Assembly: GCA_035293805.1 (NCBI GenBank)
Contig: DATGMD010000054.1
Span: 1 to 53,409 of the forward strand
From: JAJPHF01 sp035293805
GTDB lineage: Bacteria > Chloroflexota > UBA6077 > JAJPHF01
Direction of reading: 5' to 3'
Length of the DNA stretch: 53,409 bases
The notes under the pieces are model-generated. The model ran no database searches, had not been told where the DNA came from, and saw only the letters and a program-made list of their open reading frames with translations. Positions 47,452 to 53,409 of the stretch are shown one piece after another. The translations under genes and the position numbers were made by a program. Numbering within the stretch: the stretch's first letter is position 1; each line of letters starts with the position of its first letter.

Positions 47452-48351
47452 ATGGCCGACGTGCTCCCGCGCCCCGACCTACCCCCCCCAGCCCTCCCTC
47501 CCTCCGCGGGAAGGGGAGAGCCGGATGCCGCCACTGTCGGTACTCCCCCTTCCTTCGCAGGGAAGGGGGCCGGGGGGTTAGGTCCGTCCCTCTGGCGCCC
47601 GGCGCTCGGCGTACTCACGCTGCTGGCGATCCTCGCCCTGTGGGAGGCCCTCAGCCGCGCCCGGGTGCTCAACCCGCAGTTCTTCCCGCCGGTCACCGAC
47701 ATCCTGGGCACGTTCGTCGCGCTCTGGCGGAACAACGTGTTCCCGGGCCACCTGGTGACGACGCTCTGGCGCATGGCCGTCGGCTACGCCATCGCCGCCG
47801 TGCTGGGCATCGGGCTGGGGCTGGTCATGGGGCGCTGGCGGGCGGTCTACGAGCTCTTCGAGCCGCTGGTCGAGTTCCTGCGACCGATGCCGCCGGTGGC
47901 GCTGATCCCCGTCCTGATCCTGCTCGTGGGCATCGGCGACGAGATGAAGATCGTCGTCGTGGCCTTCGGCAGCCTGTTCCCGATCCTGCTCAACACCGTC
48001 GAGGGCGTGCGCGGCGTGCATCCGACGCTGCTCGACGTGGCGCGCACCTTCCGCTACGGCGAGGCCGCCCTGCTGCGCCGCGTGATCTTTCCGGCCGCCC
48101 TGCCGCAGATCATGGCCGGGCTGCGCATCAGCCTGGCGATCGCGCTCATCGTGGCGCTTGTCTCCGAGATGATCGGCGCCACCGCCGGCCTGGGCTACTT
48201 CGTGCTCCAGGCGCAGCGCGGCCTGCGCATCCGCGACATGTACGCCGCCATCGTCCTGCTGGCGCTCCTCGGCTTCACCCTCAACTGGCTCTTCCTCCTC
48301 GTCGAGGCGCGCGTCCTCGCCTGGCACCGCGCCAGCACCGGCCAGCAGTAG
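47452..48351 (+). CDS. NitT/TauT-type ABC transporter permease with repeat-derived N-terminus
   Basis: 299 residues from ATG 47452. The transmembrane part begins near residue 46 (PALGVLTLLAILALWEALSR) and has the EAA loop (DVARTFRYGEAALLRRVIFP, AALPQIMAGLRISLAIALIV). The first ~45 residues (RPDLPPPALPPSAGRGEPDA; TPPSFAGKGAGGLGP) are translated from an intergenic-type repeat that has become part of the gene; relatives lack such a segment. An internal start was not found in the short stretch after the repeat. Confidence 0.9.
   Translation: MADVLPRPDLPPPALPPSAGRGEPDAATVGTPPSFAGKGAGGLGPSLWRPALGVLTLLAILALWEALSRARVLNPQFFPPVTDILGTFVALWRNNVFPGHLVTTLWRMAVGYAIAAVLGIGLGLVMGRWRAVYELFEPLVEFLRPMPPVALIPVLILLVGIGDEMKIVVVAFGSLFPILLNTVEGVRGVHPTLLDVARTFRYGEAALLRRVIFPAALPQIMAGLRISLAIALIVALVSEMIGATAGLGYFVLQAQRGLRIRDMYAAIVLLALLGFTLNWLFLLVEARVLAWHRASTGQQ
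47468..47590. repeat. repeat element embedded in the permease coding sequence
   Basis: GACCTACCCCCCC on the left and GGGGGGTTAGGTCC on the right are inverted ends; between them lie two halves of partial inverted symmetry around GGAAGGGGAGAG and CTCCCCCTTCC. The same element type occurs at 43529-43705. Its length keeps the permease frame open. Confidence 0.75.
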
Positions 48352-48464
48352 GCTCCCCGCCCGCCGGCGCCCACCGCGATGTGCGTGTGCACCAGCATGG
48401 ACGAGCGTACCTCGAAGCTGCTACACCCATGCTGAGCGGCGTAGTTGCTCTGGAGAGGACACGG

Positions 48465-49628
48465 ATGACGCTGAGCGCGATGCGGACCAGCCCGGCCGCT
48501 CTGGCAAGCGACCACTTCGGGCGCACTGGTCCTGGCACGCTGGCCGGACGGTATCTACGCACCTTCTGGCAGCCGGTCTGCGTGGCGGCCGATGTCCCGC
48601 CCGGCCACGCCAAGCCCCTCCGCATCATGAGCGAGGACTTCACGCTCTACCGGGGCGAGGAGGGTACAGCGCACCTCGTCGCGCCGCGCTGCGCGCACCG
48701 GGGGACGCAGCTTAGCACCGGCTGGGTGGAGGGCGACAGCCTCCGCTGCTTCTACCATGGCTGGAAGTACGATGGCTCCGGTCAGTGCGTGGAGATGCCG
48801 GCGGAAGATCCCAGCTTCCCGCCCAAGGTGACGATTGCGAGCTACCCGACCGAGGAGTATCTAGGGCTGATCTTTGCCTACCTCGGCGATGGCGAGCCGC
48901 CGCCCCTGCCGCGCTACCCAGACTTCGAGGAGGACGGCGTGCGCGGCGTGAGCGCCTACGTACGCCCGTGCAACTACTTCCAGAACCTCGAGAACGGCCT
49001 GGACAACGTCCACGTCCTGTTCGTCCACCGCGACGCGCCGGGCGCGGAGAGCTATCTGGAGCAGGAGGTGCCCCGCATTCTGGCCGAGGAGAGCGCCTGG
49101 GGCGTTACCGAGCGTATCGTCCGCCCGGATGCCCCCGAGCAGCGCATCGAGGGCGGCATGCCCAACGTGCTCTACATCCCCTCCCAGGCGCTGGGCACCG
49201 AGGGAGCCCGAGTGGACTTCCTCGCCTGGCGCGTGCCGGTCGACGACGAGCAACACCTTACGTTCAACGTGACGCTGGCCCGGGTCACGGGCGCGGCGGC
49301 CGATGCCTATCGCGCGCGACGCCGCGCGCCCGCCGACAATACGGCCGCGGTGGCGGTGCAAGTCGGGCAGGCGGTGCTGCGCGGCGACCAGCGCGTGCAA
49401 GACCTCCGCGACCACCCGCTGCTCGTAAACATTCAAGACACCGTGGCGCAGCTCGGGCAGGGCGTCATCGCCGATCGCACGCACGAGCGGCTGGGGCGGT
49501 CGGACGCGGCAATCATTCTGCTGCGCAAGCTGTGGGCGCGTGAGTTGCGCGCGCTAGCCGCGGGGCAGCCGCGCAAGCAGTGGCGTCGCCTCGCGCCGGC
49601 GCCACTCGGCGACGATCGCTCGCCATGA
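48465..49628 (+). CDS. Rieske-type aromatic-ring-hydroxylating oxygenase, alpha subunit-like
   Basis: 387 residues from ATG 48465, with RBS GGAGAGG; ATG 48430 is an alternative. The Rieske centre is CAHRG (Cys 76, His 78) and CFYHGWKYDG (Cys 95, His 98). The mononuclear iron site NLENGLDNVHVLFVHRDA has the D-x2-H-x4-H spacing near residues 178-186. Such oxygenases (phthalate or vanillate demethylase/oxygenase type) hydroxylate or demethylate aromatic and other organic substrates with a separate reductase, not seen here. It follows the transporter after 113 bp. Confidence 0.9.
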   Translation: MTLSAMRTSPAALASDHFGRTGPGTLAGRYLRTFWQPVCVAADVPPGHAKPLRIMSEDFTLYRGEEGTAHLVAPRCAHRGTQLSTGWVEGDSLRCFYHGWKYDGSGQCVEMPAEDPSFPPKVTIASYPTEEYLGLIFAYLGDGEPPPLPRYPDFEEDGVRGVSAYVRPCNYFQNLENGLDNVHVLFVHRDAPGAESYLEQEVPRILAEESAWGVTERIVRPDAPEQRIEGGMPNVLYIPSQALGTEGARVDFLAWRVPVDDEQHLTFNVTLARVTGAAADAYRARRRAPADNTAAVAVQVGQAVLRGDQRVQDLRDHPLLVNIQDTVAQLGQGVIADRTHERLGRSDAAIILLRKLWARELRALAAGQPRKQWRRLAPAPLGDDRSP

Positions 49629-49669
49629 CAGCCCAACTGTCGCGCACGCCCCGACCCAAGGAGGCCGAC

Positions 49670-50845
49670 GTGATCCCGCGCCCATCCTGGGCTCGCATCG
49701 CCGCGAGCCTGTGCCTGCTGGTGGCTGCGAGCGCCTGCAGCCCTGCGGCGAGCGCGCCCACCGGGCAGGCGCCAGCGAGCGCGCCCGCTCCCAGCGCCAC
49801 GGCCCCCGCCGCCGTGGCCGCACCCAACGGCGCGGCCACGTGGCCGCCCGCCGTCCAGCGGCTGATCGACGGGGCGCGTGCCGAGGGGGAGCTAGACTTG
49901 GTGCTCAGCGCCACGTTCTTCAAGCGCGGCGAGGCGCTCCCCCAGATCCAGCAGGCCTTCAACCAGCGCTACGGCCTCAACGTCCGCATTCAGCGTACGG
50001 TCGGACCGACTATGCCCCAGCTTGCGGCGCTGCTCGGCCAGGAGGTGCAGGCGGGCAAGAAGCCGCAGACCGATCTCTTCCTGGGGTCCGACATCCACAT
50101 CAGCACGCTGCTGCGGGCCGGAGCGCTCGAGCCGATCGATTGGCGGGCGCTGGACAGTCGGATCCCCGCGATGGCGGTCAGCGAGGGGAACGTGGGACTG
50201 GCCTACGGCTCGTCCTACTCCGGCATGACTTACAACCAGAACCTCATCCCGCCGGCCGAGGTGCCGTCCACCCTGCAGAGCCTGCTCGATCCGAAGTGGA
50301 AAGGCAAGATCGCCTCGACGCCCTTTGCCGCCGGGTTCCCGCAGCTCGCGCGGAGCACGGCCTGGGGCGAGCCACGCACGACGGCGTACGTCCAGGCGCT
50401 CGCGGACCAGGTAGGGGGGCTGATGCGCTGCGGCGAGAACGAGCGCCTGCTGAGCGGCGAGTTCGTGCTGTACGCGCTCAACTGCGGCGTCGCGTCGGAT
50501 CTCGCGGCGCACCGCGACGGCCAGCCGATCGGGGTCGTCATCCCGACCGACGCGCTCGCGGTCAGTTACTACGCCTGGGGCGTTCCCAAGGGCTCTGCCC
50601 ACCCGAACGCCGCGACGCTGTTCGCGCTGTTCATGGTGAGCGACGAGGGGCAGCGCCTGTCGTATGACGCCGACCTCATGGACCTGCACCTGCTGCCAGG
50701 GTCACAGAGCATCGGGATAGTGAAGCCCATGCTGGACCAGGGCGGCAAGCTGATGGGCGAGGACGCGATGGTGCAGATGACGACCTACGGCGCCGACTCC
50801 GGGCGGCTCGAAAGCGAGCTGCAGCGCATGATCGCCAAACAGTGA
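49670..50845 (+). CDS. extracellular solute-binding lipoprotein (Fe3+/AfuA-like family)
   Basis: 391 residues from GTG 49670, with RBS AAGGAGG; ATG 49625 would add residues before the signal. The lipobox is VAASACS at about 19-25. The mature protein is of the periplasmic binding protein family used for ferric ion and various organics: EGELDLVLSATFFKRGEALP, GLNVRIQRTVGPTMPQLAAL, YSGMTYNQNLIPPAEVPSTL and LDPKWKGKIASTPFAAGFPQ. No conserved iron-binding Tyr pair is obvious, so the ligand may be organic. No permease is adjacent. Confidence 0.87.
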   Translation: MIPRPSWARIAASLCLLVAASACSPAASAPTGQAPASAPAPSATAPAAVAAPNGAATWPPAVQRLIDGARAEGELDLVLSATFFKRGEALPQIQQAFNQRYGLNVRIQRTVGPTMPQLAALLGQEVQAGKKPQTDLFLGSDIHISTLLRAGALEPIDWRALDSRIPAMAVSEGNVGLAYGSSYSGMTYNQNLIPPAEVPSTLQSLLDPKWKGKIASTPFAAGFPQLARSTAWGEPRTTAYVQALADQVGGLMRCGENERLLSGEFVLYALNCGVASDLAAHRDGQPIGVVIPTDALAVSYYAWGVPKGSAHPNAATLFALFMVSDEGQRLSYDADLMDLHLLPGSQSIGIVKPMLDQGGKLMGEDAMVQMTTYGADSGRLESELQRMIAKQ

Positions 50846-50857
50846 TCCCCGCCGACT

Positions 50858-51268
50858 CTAGACCAGCCAGTTCTCGACTACCAGGCCAGGCACCCGCTGG
50901 AAGTGCCGCACGTTTCCGGTGACCATCACGAGTCCCCGCACGAGCGCAATTGCCGCGATACGGAGATCAGCATCCGCCAGCGGCGTGCCCTGTCGCTCAA
51001 GGTACGCGCGAAGCGCTCCATACCGACGGGCGGCGGCCTCGTCGAACGGCACCATGGTTACGTGAGCCAGGAGCAACGATTCAATGCGCTGGAGCAGATC
51101 TGGTTGTAGTCGCGCGACCCGGTGGGCGCCGTATAGAAGCTCTCCGACAGTGATGCAGGACGTGAGCCTTTGCGCCGGTGCGACCGCTGCTATCCTGGCG
51201 ATCAAGGCGGGCGATGGCGCTCGTCTCAAGGAATGGCTGAGGATGTCCGTATCCAGTAGATACGTCAC
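50858..51268 (-). CDS. vapC: PIN-domain toxin VapC
   Basis: 136 residues from GTG 51268, overlapping the antitoxin stop (GTGA). PIN acidic residues: Asp 6 and Asp 8 in MTYLLDTDILSHSLRR, Glu in CITVGELLYGA (about 43), Asp in LADADLRIAAIA (about 99) and Asn in VTGNVRHFQRV. This is the VapC fold of the FitB/tRNA-fMet cleaving type. It is distinct in sequence from the prophage VapC at 9083. Confidence 0.9.
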   Translation of the reverse strand: MTYLLDTDILSHSLRRAPSPALIARIAAVAPAQRLTSCITVGELLYGAHRVARLQPDLLQRIESLLLAHVTMVPFDEAAARRYGALRAYLERQGTPLADADLRIAAIALVRGLVMVTGNVRHFQRVPGLVVENWLV

Positions 51269-51570
51269 TCCTCAAGCTCAACCGGCCGCCCCAGGTCACG
51301 TTCGCGCGCGGCGTAGACGTCGGCAATGAACGCGTCTATCTCCTCATCGGTCAGCAAATCGCCCCAGGCGCCCACCCACGGGGGGACTGAGGGGGGCTGG
51401 GCTGGGGGCGCCGCCGCTCCTTCGAGTCGCTGGAGGTCATCCACGCTCACCAGCGCCGCGAGCGGCTTGCCGCGCCGCTCGATAATGACGTGCTCGCCAC
51501 CATACGCGACCTGGGCCATTAACGCCGAGAGCTGCGCCTTGGCTTGCGCCGCGCTCACCCGTTTCGCCAT
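51265..51570 (-). CDS. Phd/YefM-family antitoxin
   Basis: 101 residues from ATG 51570, with RBS GGGAGG. It begins MAKRVSAAQAKAQLSALMAQ and has GGEHVIIERRGKPLAALVSV, the Phd/YefM DNA-binding fold. The C-terminal part (DEEIDAFIADVYAARERDLG) is the toxin-binding tail. GTGA overlap with vapC confirms the operon. Its promoter region is shared back to back with the coxM promoter. Confidence 0.88.
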   Translation of the reverse strand: MAKRVSAAQAKAQLSALMAQVAYGGEHVIIERRGKPLAALVSVDDLQRLEGAAAPPAQPPSVPPWVGAWGDLLTDEEIDAFIADVYAARERDLGRPVELEE

Positions 51571-51622
51571 CGCCGCGCCTCCCTGCCAGCACGAATTGGT
51601 CATCTTGACCCATTCTACGCTG

Positions 51623-51651
51623 TTGCGCCGCCCGGGGGGCGCTGGTAGAAT
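51623..51651 (+). promoter_or_regulatory. promoter of the coxM-coxS operon
   Basis: TTGCGC (51623-51628), a 17-bp spacer and TAGAAT (51646-51651) lie about 80 bases before ATG 51732. A leftward TAGAAT at 51617-51612 may serve the antitoxin gene. Confidence 0.5.
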
Positions 51652-51731
51652 CGAGGGCTCCTGCGCAAGTCTTTCCCCGTTGTGCGGAGCCGTCGTCCCG
51701 CCGGGACGCCGCGACCGCAGGGAGCGACGAG

Positions 51732-52601
51732 ATGAAGCCAGCACCCTTCGAGTACTTTGCCCCGCGCAGCGTCGCGGAGACGCTCGACTTGCTCGCCCGC
51801 TACGGCGAGGACGGCAAGATTCTGGCGGGAGGTCAGAGCCTCGTGCCGCTGATGAACTTCCGTCTGGCCCGGCCCGCGTCGCTCATCGATGTGAACCGCG
51901 TGAGCGAGCTAGACTACGTGCGCCCGTCCGACGGCGGTTTGGCCTTCGGCGCGCTCACCCGCCACTATCGGCTCGAGAGCGATCCGCTGGTCGCCGAGCG
52001 CTGCCCGCTGCTGCCGGCTATCGCGCGGCTTATTGGCCACGTGCAGATCCGCCACCGCGGCACCATTGGCGGCAGCATCGCCCATGCCGATCCCGTCGCC
52101 GAGTTGTGTCTGGCCGCCGCGCTGCTGGACGCCGAGATCGACGTGCAGGGCCCGAACGGCAGCCGCACGCTGCAGCCGGACGAGTTCTTCCTGACGTATC
52201 TCACGACGGCGCTGGAGCCCACAGAGCTACTGACTGAGGTGCGCTTCCCGGGCCTGCCAGCGGACGCGGGCTGGAGCGTGCAGGAGTTCGCGCGCCGCCA
52301 CGGCGACTTCGCCATCGTCGCGGCCGCTGCCGTGCTGGAGGCCGAGAACGGCGTCTGTCGCACGGCCCGCGTGGCCGTGGCCGGCGGTGCGCCGACCGCC
52401 GCGCGCAGCCCGGGCGCCGAGGCGGCGCTGGTCGGCCAGCCGCTCGGCACGGACGCCTTTGCTGCCGCCGCCGAGGCCGCCATGGCGGAGGCCGATCCGG
52501 AGTCCGACCTGCACGCCTCCGCCGACTACCGCCGCAAGATGGTCGGCGTCTTCGTGCGCCGCGCGCTGGAAGAAGCCGCATCGCGCGTACCGAATTCGTA
52601 G
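51732..52601 (+). CDS. CoxM-type FAD-binding subunit (xanthine dehydrogenase family)
   Basis: 289 residues from ATG 51732. The FAD motifs LAGGQSLVPLMNFRLARP (about 33-50) and RHRGTIGGSIAHADPVAELC (about 108-127) are diagnostic for the medium subunit of molybdenum hydroxylases (CO dehydrogenase, xanthine or nicotinate dehydrogenase). The C-terminal CO_deh_flav_C domain ends with SADYRRKMVGVFVRRALEEA. It passes electrons from the Fe-S subunit to an acceptor. The large molybdopterin subunit is not in the window. Confidence 0.93.
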   Translation: MKPAPFEYFAPRSVAETLDLLARYGEDGKILAGGQSLVPLMNFRLARPASLIDVNRVSELDYVRPSDGGLAFGALTRHYRLESDPLVAERCPLLPAIARLIGHVQIRHRGTIGGSIAHADPVAELCLAAALLDAEIDVQGPNGSRTLQPDEFFLTYLTTALEPTELLTEVRFPGLPADAGWSVQEFARRHGDFAIVAAAAVLEAENGVCRTARVAVAGGAPTAARSPGAEAALVGQPLGTDAFAAAAEAAMAEADPESDLHASADYRRKMVGVFVRRALEEAASRVPNS

Positions 52602-52654
52602 CGCCGAGCGCCGAGCAGCGGGCCTCTCGCTCAGCACTCAGCATTGGAGACGAC

Positions 52655-53143
52655 ATGGCCGAGAAGCAGACGGTGCGGCTGCGCGTGAACGGGCAGGACT
52701 ACGAGGGGGCCTGCGAGCCCCGCAAGCTGCTGGTCGATTTCCTCCGCGAGGACCTACGGCTCACGGGCACCCACGTGGGCTGCGAGCACGGCGTCTGCGG
52801 CGCTTGCACCATCCTGATGGACGGGCTGACCGTGCGCTCGTGCCTGATGTTCGCCGTGCAGGCCGATGGCGCCGAGCTAATGACCGTCGAGGGCCTGGCG
52901 CAGGGCGACGAGCTACACCCGATCCAGCAGGCGTTCTGGGACCAGCACGGTCTGCAGTGCGGCTTCTGCACGCCCGGCATGCTGATGACCGTCTACGAGT
53001 TCCTGAACCAGGCCGAGAAGCCCAGCGAAGAAGAGATCCGCGAGGCGCTCGCGGGCAACCTCTGTCGCTGCACCGGCTACGTCAACATCGTCAAGGCCGT
53101 GCAGCAGGCGGCCGGCACGCTGGTCGAGACCGGTGGCCACTAG
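52655..53143 (+). CDS. CoxS-type [2Fe-2S] subunit (xanthine dehydrogenase family)
   Basis: 162 residues from ATG 52655. The plant-ferredoxin-type cluster uses Cys 43, 48, 51 and 63 (VGCEHGVCGACTILMDG), and the second cluster Cys 102, 105, 137 and 139 (QCGFCTPGML; NLCRCTGYVNI). It bridges the molybdenum centre and the FAD subunit. It lies 53 bp after coxM, which includes a CAGCACT repeat. The expected large subunit does not follow; a UbiD gene does. Confidence 0.94.
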   Translation: MAEKQTVRLRVNGQDYEGACEPRKLLVDFLREDLRLTGTHVGCEHGVCGACTILMDGLTVRSCLMFAVQADGAELMTVEGLAQGDELHPIQQAFWDQHGLQCGFCTPGMLMTVYEFLNQAEKPSEEEIREALAGNLCRCTGYVNIVKAVQQAAGTLVETGGH

Positions 53144-53247
53144 CATAAAGCGCTCTCTCCGCTGAGAGAGGTACAGGACCGCGACTTCTCCTCGGGAGAG
53201 GCCAGCAGAACGCCCCCTCTCCCCCTGGGAGAGGGCGGGGGTGAGGG
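53144..53247. repeat. GAGAGAGG/CCCTCTCCC repeat preceding the UbiD gene
   Basis: CTCTCTCCGCTGAGAGAG (inverted repeat near 53151-53170) and CCCCTCTCCCCCTGGGAGAGGG (53211-53234) form two hairpins. The second repeat runs directly into GGGGGTGAGGG, which is the only candidate ribosome-binding site for ATG 53248. Confidence 0.65.
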
Positions 53248-53409
53248 ATGGCGAAAGACCTGCGGACGTATCTGGCGGACGTGCAGCGGGAGATCCCGGA
53301 CGAGCTAGTCTGCATCGAGCGGGAGGTGAACCCCGCGAACTACGACTGCACGGCGCTCATCAAGCACCTCGACGCGCTCAAGAAGTTCCCCGTCGTCGTC
53401 TTCGAGCGC
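53248..53409 (+). CDS. UbiD-family decarboxylase, N-terminal fragment
   Basis: 54 codons from ATG 53248 to the window end, still open: MAKDLRTYLADVQREIPDEL, CIEREVNPANYDCTALIKHL, DALKKFPVVVFER. This is the usual UbiD opening (DLRxxL...ExxxVxxEVxPxxxxTAL...P.V.FE). UbiD enzymes use prenylated FMN to (de)carboxylate aromatic or unsaturated acids. With CoxM/S and the Rieske oxygenase it suggests catabolism of an aromatic or heteroaromatic acid. The catalytic Arg-Glu-Glu lies outside the window. Confidence 0.8.
   Translation, partial: MAKDLRTYLADVQREIPDELVCIEREVNPANYDCTALIKHLDALKKFPVVVFER

Overview
The window is G+C-rich (roughly 70% by eye) bacterial chromosome. No rRNA or marker gene is present, so placement is inference. 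The mix of NMT1/SsuA-type binding proteins, Rieske and CoxM/CoxS oxidoreductases, a MetE-C-like enzyme, GT9 transferases, strings of short G/C-rich intergenic repeats and TTGACA/TAGAAT-type promoters would fit a terrestrial Chloroflexota genome. Near-perfect ParB parS sites at 20931 and 37921 suggest the segment lies in the origin-proximal part of the chromosome.

1-15.9 kb is a cryptic prophage. Its right end abuts a tRNA-Arg(CCU) gene at 15919-15995; its left end is not in the window. The first 141 bases are the 3' end of an IS3-family element that has cut a leftward gene. Structural, lysis and replication genes run leftward: replication protein, RusA, VapBC, lysin, holin-like, terminase, portal, tail fibre, adaptor. 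A rightward lysogeny block holds a CI-like regulator, an ImmA/IrrE-like protein, an excisionase and an integrase. At least five phage genes carry frameshifting lesions (1-2 bp indels, and a 76-bp insertion with a direct repeat in the integrase), while host genes are nearly all intact. The phage also carries a nucleotidyltransferase/XRE pair that looks like a toxin-antitoxin or defence module.

16-31 kb holds housekeeping and signalling genes: a binding protein, a double metal-binding Cys protein, two receiver-only response regulators, ndk, two alpha/beta hydrolases, a Cys-rich small protein with an apparent non-AUG start, a B-box membrane protein, two overlapping GT9 transferases, a macrodomain protein, an M16 peptidase and an O-methyltransferase. 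Two very large palindromes (60 bp and 51 bp), a DedA-like gene remnant and an internally deleted Uma2 gene lie here.

31-43 kb contains a secreted BNR-repeat protein, a MetE-C-like enzyme, an M20-fold protein lacking the canonical metal ligands, YceI, an ornithine cyclodeaminase/mu-crystallin homologue, an NMT1-type binding lipoprotein and a D-2-hydroxyacid dehydrogenase. It also holds a SWIM-cobS-cobS operon preceded by a strong promoter, a structured leader of about 170 nt and an intrinsic terminator. That leader is the best candidate here for an undescribed regulatory RNA.

43.7-53.4 kb is an uptake/oxidation region. A complete NitT/TauT-type ABC transporter (binding protein, ATPase, two permeases) is followed by a Rieske oxygenase, a second type of binding protein, a VapBC pair, CoxM, CoxS and the start of a UbiD-family decarboxylase. 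Together these suggest import and oxidative breakdown of an unidentified small organic compound. Short repeat elements have become part of the N-terminal coding sequence of the ATPase and one permease, and one may supply the ribosome-binding site of the UbiD gene.
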